Of a stretch of 10,106 nucleotides of DNA, positions 1 to 6,012 are shown piece by piece. The DNA lies in the NCBI GenBank assembly GCA_023954595.1, contig JAGSHJ010000079.1, forward strand, positions 1 to 10,106, written 5' to 3'. A program made the translations under genes and the position numbers. Source of the stretch: Bacteriovoracaceae bacterium. Its GTDB lineage: Bacteria; Bdellovibrionota; Bacteriovoracia; Bacteriovoracales; Bacteriovoracaceae. Below the pieces are notes generated by a model. It was not told where the DNA came from and did not search any database. It saw only the letters and a program-made list of their open reading frames with translations. Each line of letters begins with the position of its first letter. The stretch's first letter is position 1.

Positions 1-1627
1 AATTGAGCTTAGAAGCTTTAAACTGTGTGCTTGAATCAGGGATTAAAAAGCTCCACTGAGAAATATGATTTTTAACCATCTTTCCTCTGCGCTGTAAAAA
101 GTGCAGGCTTTGAATACATTCAGTTAATGCCCTCTCAAGAGCTAAGATTGGATCTAAGTGACAACCAAAGCCAAATGACAGGTCAGCACCACCCTTACTT
201 ATGTAGATGCAAAAGCATGGAATTTCGTTATCAGTGCTTATGTCTATTATACATGTATCCATCCCCTGATCGGTCAGCTCTTTGATTTTACGACTGACGT
301 ATCCATCAGGCACAGAATCATGCTCTACATGAGGGAGCTTGATCTTATTTTGCCACCAAATAGCTGCAGCGTCTCTTTCAACAACCTCAAATAGTCCCTC
401 TAAAAAGGCCTCCTGATAAGTTGCCCCAACTGCATGGCCTGTTGAATCAGGATTAATATATAGGTGATCTCGCTCTCTTAGACTCTTTGTAATAAATGCT
501 CTAGGGACATACTTAAGCTGCTCATCAATAAGTGAGTATGCTTTTGCCCAATTGATCTGCTCTTTTACAGGTAAGCTCTTTGGTATTTTAAAGCTTTGAT
601 ACAACTGGGTCTTATTTAGTGATTGTGCATTATTCATTTGATAATCACTAAAGGATCTCAAGTGTTTTAATGGGATAAAATTCGCTTTGCTTGCTGCTAC
701 TTCTGAAGACAGTAATAAGTCTGATTCACCTGTAGCTGTAAGCATGGAAAGACGTTCATAAAATTCACCAAGGCAGCTCGCCATGACTTGATCTTTCTCT
801 TTGCCCTTTCCAACAGAGTGAATTACTGAAGTGGCACCTGGCAGGATTTGGCATGAAAATGCTTCTGCTACATAGTTTCCATAGGCCTCATTAAATTTAA
901 AAGACTTAATGGGATTCCAAAAAGAGATATCTAGATTTGGAACAAAGCTTCTCTCAGATGCAGGCCCTACTCTATATCCGTTGTCTCTCTCTTTAATTTC
1001 AGCGCTCTCGACCTTAATTAAATCTGTGCTTACAGAAAAGTGATCACTACTATCATTATGGTTTTGCTCGTGAATAGATTCAAAGTCATTAAAAGAGCGC
1101 ACGACTTCTGAATGAGTAACAATGTGTATGGCACCTGAAGCTTGGTTAGAAGCAATGCAATCGATCACGGTCTTACTGATAGGCGCATGACCTACGTGGC
1201 GTTTATCACAAGCAGGTAGGAGCTGTTCCCAGTCTTTATAGAGATTTGATTTTTTATCTAAATAACAGAGATATCTTTGATATTGATGATCGAGATCTGA
1301 TTTTGAATTGGCAGAAAGGATCAGAGTCTCTTTTGGAAAAGCAATCTCAACCCAATGCAATTTTTCACTTTGTTTGTAATTAATCTCAACTTTGTGACAA
1401 ATGTCGCCCGTTCGCACGAGAACACCGATGTACTTCAATTCAGAAATAATATGCAGCTCTCGTTGACTGCGAATCCCTTGAAACACACTTTCTCTAGATA
1501 GTAATAGATCTAGAATAGGTTCAAGATCTTTTGTTCGATACTGGTAGGCATTGAAGTCAGTTAAGAGAGTATAGATATTCTCTTTTTTAAAGATTCGACA
1601 ATTAGGATTAAGGCTTAATGACTCCAT
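1..1627 (-). CDS. YcaO-domain cyclodehydratase-like protein with N-terminal RRE-like domain (partial, 3' end outside window)
   Basis: An open frame runs from the ATG at 1627 to the window edge: 542 codons, no stop. The codon just upstream is TAG, so 1627 is the earliest start; there is no good Shine-Dalgarno site. The YcaO domain is clear. It begins near residue 270 with GKGKEKDQ and GEFYER (287-292), continues with the ATP-site motif around QEA (405-407) and VVERDA (415-420), and reaches RALTECIQ (499-506). YcaO enzymes use ATP to activate peptide amides, making azolines, thioamides or amidines in RiPPs. Residues 1-80 show the strand/helix pattern of a PqqD-like RiPP recognition element; this call is weaker. 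Residues 90-260 are unassigned and may be a reduced E1-like partner domain. The C-terminal end, where TOMM-type YcaO proteins carry a proline-rich tail, is outside the window. It lies downstream of two PLP-enzyme genes on the same strand. No precursor peptide is visible. YcaO assignment is firm; product class is inferred. Confidence 0.88.
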   Translation of the reverse strand, partial: MESLSLNPNCRIFKKENIYTLLTDFNAYQYRTKDLEPILDLLLSRESVFQGIRSQRELHIISELKYIGVLVRTGDICHKVEINYKQSEKLHWVEIAFPKETLILSANSKSDLDHQYQRYLCYLDKKSNLYKDWEQLLPACDKRHVGHAPISKTVIDCIASNQASGAIHIVTHSEVVRSFNDFESIHEQNHNDSSDHFSVSTDLIKVESAEIKERDNGYRVGPASERSFVPNLDISFWNPIKSFKFNEAYGNYVAEAFSCQILPGATSVIHSVGKGKEKDQVMASCLGEFYERLSMLTATGESDLLLSSEVAASKANFIPLKHLRSFSDYQMNNAQSLNKTQLYQSFKIPKSLPVKEQINWAKAYSLIDEQLKYVPRAFITKSLRERDHLYINPDSTGHAVGATYQEAFLEGLFEVVERDAAAIWWQNKIKLPHVEHDSVPDGYVSRKIKELTDQGMDTCIIDISTDNEIPCFCIYISKGGADLSFGFGCHLDPILALERALTECIQSLHFLQRRGKMVKNHISQWSFLIPDSSTQFKASKLN

Positions 1628-1731
1628 CTATATAAAGTATCAATTTTTAAAGGCTAATTAAAGTATGGCCGCTTTTTTCACAGTGTTTTTATTACAAAAG
1701 CCTTAAGAAACCTTCAAAGTCATAAAACAAT

Positions 1732-1762
1732 GAAGGCCAAGACAAAAAGTTCCCAGGCCTTC
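1732..1762 (-). terminator. Hairpin terminator after the PLP-enzyme operon, possibly bidirectional
   Basis: The arms GAAGGCC (1732-1738) and GGCCTTC (1756-1762) form a perfect 7-bp GC-rich stem with a 17-nt loop. The stem begins 8 nt after the stop codon of the decarboxylase. On the minus strand it is followed by ATTGTTTT and on the plus strand by TTTATTTA, so it could act in either direction. The long loop makes it weaker than a textbook terminator. If it works, the YcaO gene needs its own promoter within 1628-1731, or receives only read-through. The best promoter-like pair there is TTGAAG, 17 nt, TAATAA on the minus strand, which is poor. Confidence 0.5.
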
Positions 1763-1770
1763 TTTATTTA

Positions 1771-2997
1771 CTAACTCCAAAATTGTATTAACTGCTCCAG
1801 GCTCTCTCGTTTTTTTAGAAGATAAGTATTATCTCCACTAATTCCAACAACCTTTGGTGTAAAACGAGAACAATGCCTAGACCACATAGATAAGGTATAT
1901 GCCCCAACATCGTGTATTAGAAGAAGATCCCCTTCTTCTACTTTTGGAAGTGATACTTCTCTACTTAAAAAGTCTCCACCAAAACAAAGAGGGCCTGCAA
2001 CACTGTAGGTCTGTGAATCATTAGTCACTTGCTCACCATTGCAAGTGAGAACAGACATTTGGTGGTACCAGTCATTTGGTTTATAAGCACGACGAAGAAA
2101 CATGTCTGCACCTAAGTGTGCCACAATCTGATGGCCTTCTTTTACGTATTCAATATTTGAGATGGCAATTGCTGTATCTGAATAAATACGACGCCCAAAT
2201 TCAGTTAGTAATTTGAACTTGCCTGAGAACAACTCAGGCATAGCTTTAGCTAAAGCATCAGTATATGTTTTAAAACCAACCTTGAGGTCATCTTCGCGGT
2301 TGACAACAGGAAGACCCCCACCTAGATCAAAACGCTCAAGGCCTGTGAGATTCTTTGTTTTCTCAAAGACTTTAGAAGTGCCATTTACTAAATCATCAAC
2401 ACTCATTCCTTGAGAGCCTATGTGAACATGCACACCTACAAGCCATGAGTAGTCCTCAAAGGCCTTATTAATTCTATCCATGTAGTCATCAAGATTTACG
2501 CCAAATTTAGATCGTTTGCCGGCAACTGATGTATCACCAATCTTTCCATTACCAATCTGAGGATTGATTCTAAGGCCTGCTTTAAAGTGAGTATTAGCTC
2601 CTACAAGCGAGTTCACTCTTTCAAGCTCTTCAAAGCTATCGATATTGATATAGATACTCTTATCAATACAAAATTGAATTTCGGCTCTAGTCTTTGCCGG
2701 TCCATCAAAGATTACACGCTCAGCTGGCACACCACTAGCAAGTGCAATCTGAACTTCTTCAATAGATGCAGCTTCAGCACCTAGCCCGCGATCTGCTTGG
2801 AGCTTTAAAAAATATGGCAATGGACATGCCTTTACTGCAATTCCATGCAAAGTGTCCGCAGGGAAAGCGTCTTTTAGTTCACTATAACGTGTTTGAACTA
2901 GGTCTAGGTCATAGACAATATATGCAGAGTCTTCCTCAGATAGTATATCCGTATTATGCAGCGACTTTATGAGTTCTTGTGCTCTACTATTTTCCAT
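1771..2997 (-). CDS. LysA/Orn-DAP-Arg-type (fold III) PLP-dependent decarboxylase, atypical active site
   Basis: This 408-residue protein has the alanine-racemase-type barrel followed by the C-terminal beta domain. The PLP lysine is K56 in GIAVKAC. The barrel carries HVHIGSQ (190-196), the phosphate-binding glycines FDLGGG (223-228) and the EFGR motif (266-269, EPGR in LysA). The C-terminal motifs are GPLCFGGD (335-342, with the conserved Cys338) and GAYTLSM (365-371, Tyr367). Family members decarboxylate amino acids such as meso-DAP, ornithine or arginine. In DAP and ornithine decarboxylases the residue after the catalytic Cys is acidic and contacts the distal amino group. Here it is Phe339, so a different substrate is likely. 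GAGGAAG lies about 6 nt before the ATG. The start overlaps the upstream PLP gene by 11 bases, which suggests translational coupling. No lysine-biosynthesis gene is adjacent. The family is certain; the substrate is unknown, and housekeeping LysA is less likely. Confidence 0.88.
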   Translation of the reverse strand: MENSRAQELIKSLHNTDILSEEDSAYIVYDLDLVQTRYSELKDAFPADTLHGIAVKACPLPYFLKLQADRGLGAEAASIEEVQIALASGVPAERVIFDGPAKTRAEIQFCIDKSIYINIDSFEELERVNSLVGANTHFKAGLRINPQIGNGKIGDTSVAGKRSKFGVNLDDYMDRINKAFEDYSWLVGVHVHIGSQGMSVDDLVNGTSKVFEKTKNLTGLERFDLGGGLPVVNREDDLKVGFKTYTDALAKAMPELFSGKFKLLTEFGRRIYSDTAIAISNIEYVKEGHQIVAHLGADMFLRRAYKPNDWYHQMSVLTCNGEQVTNDSQTYSVAGPLCFGGDFLSREVSLPKVEEGDLLLIHDVGAYTLSMWSRHCSRFTPKVVGISGDNTYLLKKRESLEQLIQFWS

Positions 2998-4792
2998 TTA
3001 TTTCTTCCTCGACAAGTTCAAAGAGCTTATCTAAAAGCTTTTGGTCATTATTAATTAGATATTCAAGACAATCATTAAAGCTATAACTGTTTGTTCCGCG
3101 GTATGCATCAGTAACATTCTTCGCTCCAAGAGCGACTCTAAGAGCAAAACGTTTTTTATCTCCAGTAGAAATCTGCACAGGTTGTCCTATCTCGCAGATG
3201 ATGTCTTCGGGAGTTCGCTTCACGGTCATTGCTGCATGAATCTTTTTGAGTTGATCTTGCGTGAGAGCTGGAGTTGTTTCAATCTCAAATGGGATAATAC
3301 TATTTGCCTGAGATAGTGAACTGTCATCACTAGGCAGAAGAGCACTTTCTTTTAAGATATTAACCTTAAATTTACCAGACTCAATCATCTTCTCAACACG
3401 CTTGCCCCATTCATAGATAAAGAGATTACTAAATTCCAGTGGAATACTCGCAAACTGTCTCATCTCGTGAACGGCCACTTCCCAGCGCATGAAAAGTCCC
3501 CAGTTACACCATGCTCTAGAGCTTGCTTCACGCTTTACGATATCGTTTATGCCGTATTGATCAAAGTATTGATCATATTGCGCAGGAAGCTCCAACTTAG
3601 TTTCTACAAAAGTTCTAGTGTCATGCTCATTTAGTAGAAGTGCTCCAGAGAAAGGTGCCCCACCAATAAATTTAGAACCAGTTACAATTACATTCATTCC
3701 AAGTTCAAGATATTGTTCTACGGAGTCACTAGTCAGACGCATTTGAGCGGCGTCCACAACCATGACAACTTTGTCTTTAAAGTCTGTCTTAATCTTGATC
3801 GCCATATCATAAGACGGAATACACACACCTGTTTTAGAAGCATGCACATAGTGAAAGACTACAACCCTTCCGTCCTCAACATGTTCTTTGACCATATTGT
3901 AGAGTTTTTGCTCTGATGCAGCGGAGTTATATACGTTACTTGATTCATCTCGAGTGTAGAAGCTCTCAACATTGACATCAATGTGAGCGTCATCAATTAC
4001 AGCTTCGCCCTTAGTGAGTTCATGCCCTAGGGGAGCTCTTCCGGAGAAGTGATTGAGCCCGGCCGCAAGTTTAGTACCAGAGCCTACTTCCAAATCACCG
4101 TTAACAAATACACTTACCTTTTTTTGTTTTTGATCAAAGATCTCTTGATGGCGAATTACACCAAGCCAAGTACACAAGAATTCAACATCTGTACCTGAAG
4201 GAGTAGATAAGATTGAAACCTTCTCCTTGAGCATTGAAGATACAAAGAAAGAGAAAATCTCATCTCTTTGATTATGAAACAAACTCTCCTTGTCCACATC
4301 CCCTAATGCCGTAGCGGCCATAAGTTCAAAGTGAACTTGCTCCATATGTAGATATGTTTCTAGAGATACACTTGAGCTTGTACAGCTTGAGCGTTGGTAG
4401 TCATAAAAGGGCAATGTTGATGAGTGATATTTGTTTTTAAGTGTTTTAGGATCAATTGTACTTCGATCGTCTCCACCTTGAGAAAGTAATAGAAAAGTTG
4501 GCATATAAAGCCAGTCTTCATCACTTGCAGTATCAGTTACAAGCTCTTGTCCTTCTTTAAAACGAATTAGCTTTTCTCGAATCTTCTCTATTATGAAAGA
4601 CTTCTGAGCAAGATCGAGATCTCTACTTGTGGAATCTAGCCTATATGAGATGTAGCGCTCAAAGGTATCTTCAGAGTAATTTTTTGAAAAAAATTGAAGA
4701 TAGTTTAGTACAGGTGCACCATCTTCACAGATATAATAGACGCCATTTTTCATTAGACGTACGTCATTGTTTTTACGAAGTTCATCAAGCAT
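2987..4792 (-). CDS. Fold-type-I PLP-dependent enzyme (class V aminotransferase/decarboxylase-like), function unassigned
   Basis: The protein is 601 residues when started at the ATG at 4792, which has a strong GGAGGAG Shine-Dalgarno site 5 nt upstream. Fold-I PLP signatures run in order: STPSGTDVEF (196-205), a cofactor-phosphate-type loop; LEVGSGTKLAAG in the following segment; VVDAAQ (345-350), whose Asp347 would pair with the pyridine nitrogen; and TGSKFIGG, with Lys374 as the probable Schiff-base lysine. The long N-terminal part (1-190) and the C-terminal 150 residues do not match a family I can name. The order of motifs (DAAQ, then SKF) recalls class V aminotransferases and cysteine desulfurases, while the length recalls group II decarboxylases. 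No signal peptide or membrane segment is seen, so it is probably cytosolic. It is followed by a fold-III PLP decarboxylase in an 11-base overlap, suggesting consecutive steps on one amino-acid-derived substrate. That pathway role is inference. Confidence 0.8.
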   Translation of the reverse strand: MLDELRKNNDVRLMKNGVYYICEDGAPVLNYLQFFSKNYSEDTFERYISYRLDSTSRDLDLAQKSFIIEKIREKLIRFKEGQELVTDTASDEDWLYMPTFLLLSQGGDDRSTIDPKTLKNKYHSSTLPFYDYQRSSCTSSSVSLETYLHMEQVHFELMAATALGDVDKESLFHNQRDEIFSFFVSSMLKEKVSILSTPSGTDVEFLCTWLGVIRHQEIFDQKQKKVSVFVNGDLEVGSGTKLAAGLNHFSGRAPLGHELTKGEAVIDDAHIDVNVESFYTRDESSNVYNSAASEQKLYNMVKEHVEDGRVVVFHYVHASKTGVCIPSYDMAIKIKTDFKDKVVMVVDAAQMRLTSDSVEQYLELGMNVIVTGSKFIGGAPFSGALLLNEHDTRTFVETKLELPAQYDQYFDQYGINDIVKREASSRAWCNWGLFMRWEVAVHEMRQFASIPLEFSNLFIYEWGKRVEKMIESGKFKVNILKESALLPSDDSSLSQANSIIPFEIETTPALTQDQLKKIHAAMTVKRTPEDIICEIGQPVQISTGDKKRFALRVALGAKNVTDAYRGTNSYSFNDCLEYLINNDQKLLDKLFELVEEEINGK

Positions 4793-4797
4793 GAACG

Positions 4798-4804
4798 CTC
4801 CTCC
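4798..4804 (-). promoter_or_regulatory. Strong ribosome binding site that sets the start of the fold-I PLP enzyme
   Basis: On the minus strand GGAGGAG is followed by CGTTC and then the ATG at 4792, near-ideal Shine-Dalgarno spacing. The frame is open back to another ATG at 4876, which would add 28 residues including a hydrophobic stretch (SAVLCCFILF). That upstream ATG lacks a comparable site, and the extension would wrongly suggest a membrane anchor. The 142 bases up to the MipA stop (4793-4934) are therefore best read as leader. A weak promoter-like pair there is TTGTTT, 18 nt, TAATAT. Confidence 0.75.
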
Positions 4805-4934
4805 AATATGTTTTGGAAACAGAATAAAGCAGCACAGCACAGCTGACAAGGCACCAGGGCCTTTCAACGACAGCATTAAACAACATATTAGCCAGTTAGA
4901 TGGGTATTAAACAATTAAAATTGAGAGTTCTTGA

Positions 4935-5750
4935 TCAACATCCTCTGCCCTGCTCACACAAAAGTGCGGCAATTCCGAAGATGTAGCCTAGATTATGTTC
5001 CTCTTCTACAAGAGGGCTGTCTTTATTGGCAGAAAGACTGAGATTAGCGTAGTAGCCTCCCAGAAAAATAGAGATTCGTTTACTTGCCTCATAAGAAAAG
5101 CCAAGTGATGTGGTGATGTCTGAAAAGCCTGCCTTTGCATTATAAGAGTCTCTGGTTTGAGTCTCAAATTCTTTATCTACTTGATAGAAAAAGTCATTGA
5201 ACTTCTCATCTGCAAAAGAAAAGCTAAAACTTGAAAAGAACACAAATGGACTGTCTTCTCCAAGCTTTAACCAATAGCGAGCGCTTGGTTCAAGAACATG
5301 GCCTTGTTCTTGAGTGTGGCTGCCAGAAGTAGAAAAACTGATACGAGCTCCAAGACCAAATGTCAGTCTTTGTAGTTTTGACTCAAATGGATAGCGGTAT
5401 AAAAGTGCAGGCCCAACTCCCACAAGTAGATCTGTGTCAGGCATTCCTTCTCTTGCGCTATTGGCGTTACTATCAATTGGAAAGTTAAAGCCCCCACTGA
5501 CACCTAATTCAAAGTTGTCGTTTCTAAATAGATGTAGACGGCTTCCCTCTTCATCTGCTTTTAGATACTCCCCTCGATAAATAAGCCAAGGGAAAGGAAT
5601 TGTTCTGGTGGTGGTGGAGCTTGCTCCTGGGTAGTCTGGAAGATTTAATGAAATTACACCAGCACCTAGTTCATAGGTAGGCCTGTCTTTATTTGTGAAG
5701 TTTCTGGAGATTTGTCCAAAGGCCTTGGGTAGAAACAGAAAGGTCGCCAT
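4935..5750 (-). CDS. MipA/OmpV-family outer-membrane beta-barrel protein
   Basis: The 271 residues from the ATG at 5750 match the MipA/OmpV family (MltA-interacting protein, outer-membrane barrels of about 250-280 residues). The mature N-terminus has the typical strand pattern: YELGAGVISLNLPDYPGA, then PFPWLIYRGEYLKAD. Alternating amphipathic strands with Gly-Phe and Leu-Gly turns follow through to the end, for example LLVGVGPALLYRYPF and LTFGLGARISFSTSG. The C-terminus (IAALLCEQGRGC) lacks the terminal aromatic residue usual for barrels. From 5750 the signal peptide is very short and lacks an n-region. The frame stays open to 5819 and would give a fuller hydrophobic segment (YFLLPLFMATFLFLPKAFG, probable cleavage after Gly) if translation began at the ATT at 5774, which follows a strong Shine-Dalgarno site. 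It may scaffold peptidoglycan enzymes or act as a porin-like protein. It is divergent to a histidine kinase, a common setting for envelope-responsive genes. Confidence 0.85.
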   Translation of the reverse strand: MATFLFLPKAFGQISRNFTNKDRPTYELGAGVISLNLPDYPGASSTTTRTIPFPWLIYRGEYLKADEEGSRLHLFRNDNFELGVSGGFNFPIDSNANSAREGMPDTDLLVGVGPALLYRYPFESKLQRLTFGLGARISFSTSGSHTQEQGHVLEPSARYWLKLGEDSPFVFFSSFSFSFADEKFNDFFYQVDKEFETQTRDSYNAKAGFSDITTSLGFSYEASKRISIFLGGYYANLSLSANKDSPLVEEEHNLGYIFGIAALLCEQGRGC

Positions 5751-5779
5751 AAATAATGGTAGAAGAAAGTAAATTTGGA

Positions 5780-5784
5780 CCTCC
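5780..5784 (-). promoter_or_regulatory. Shine-Dalgarno GGAGG placed before an in-frame ATT codon of the MipA-family gene
   Basis: On the minus strand GGAGG (within GGGAGGTC) is followed by TCCAA and then ATT (5774-5772), in frame with the MipA-family protein. The first in-frame ATG (5750) is 29 nt from the site, too far for efficient initiation. No ATG, GTG or TTG occurs in frame between the stop at 5817-5819 and 5750. An out-of-frame ATG at 5787 overlaps the site itself. The simplest readings are non-canonical ATT initiation or a sequence error or indel near the start. Confidence 0.5.
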
Positions 5785-5831
5785 CATGAGTTACAAAACC
5801 CTATTAAAACCCAATCCTAGAAACAAGTCCA

Positions 5832-5903
5832 TTAGGGCAAAGCAGTGCCCGCAATGCTGACAAATTCGATCAGGTCTTCTAAATGAAGGCCGTTTAATTT
5901 CAT
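5832..5903 (-). other. Structured leader/spacer with two hairpins and a 23-codon ORF; function unknown
   Basis: Two stem-loops lie in the divergent spacer. One is GGGCA/TGCCC at 5835-5850 with a 6-nt loop. The other is GGTCTTC/GAAGGCC at 5873-5891, seven pairs including one G-U, with a 5-nt loop. On the plus strand the second is followed by GTTTAATTT, resembling a terminator although no plus-strand gene lies upstream. On the minus strand the same interval encodes a 23-codon ORF from the ATG at 5903 to a TAA at 5832, with no convincing ribosome binding site. It may be the structured 5' leader of the MipA-family mRNA, or a small RNA. I recognise no known riboswitch class. Confidence 0.3.
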
Positions 5904-5906
5904 ACT

Positions 5907-5928
5907 ACCAATTGGTTCAAGATTGGTT
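5907..5928. promoter_or_regulatory. Candidate regulator-binding site between the MipA-family gene and the histidine kinase
   Basis: The perfect 10-bp palindrome ACCAATTGGT (5907-5916) overlaps the first of two ATTGGTT direct repeats (5911-5917 and 5922-5928). The repeats are spaced exactly 11 bp, start to start. The second overlaps a TATACT that could be a -10 element for the kinase gene (5928-5933). Direct half-sites about one helical turn apart are typical of OmpR/PhoB-type response regulators. This is suggestive only, with two short copies. Confidence 0.35.
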
Positions 5929-6012
5929 ATACTAAATAAAACAATTCCTTTTTGAATTTAGCACTACAGACCAGTGATGGCCTAAACTTTGACCTGTGAG
6001 TTAGTTAAAATT

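Noticed and set aside
1628..1770. Search for a TOMM precursor peptide beside the YcaO gene
   Set aside because: No short ORF with a leader followed by a Cys/Ser/Thr-rich core was found here or in the 4793-4934 spacer; a precursor may lie left of base 1.
2213..2972. Plus-strand ORFs of about 65 codons inside the decarboxylase gene, and similar short ORFs inside the PLP, AbiE, kinase and mscL genes
   Set aside because: They lie opposite well-supported genes, lack ribosome binding sites and show no recognisable protein features.
4793..4876. N-terminal extension of the fold-I PLP enzyme from the ATG at 4876, with a hydrophobic segment that could be a membrane anchor or a hidden peptide
   Set aside because: The strong GGAGGAG at 4798-4804 places the start at 4792; the upstream ATG lacks such a site and the stretch reads as leader.
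5832..5903. Known riboswitch, SRP RNA or c-di-GMP (GEMM) element in the divergent spacer
   Set aside because: The conserved cores of these RNAs are absent; only generic hairpins are present.
5989..6012. TTG start for the histidine kinase, adding 8 residues
   Set aside because: The ATG at 6013 is the better codon and the extra residues add nothing to the sensor; ribosome binding evidence is weak for both, so this remains a minor alternative.
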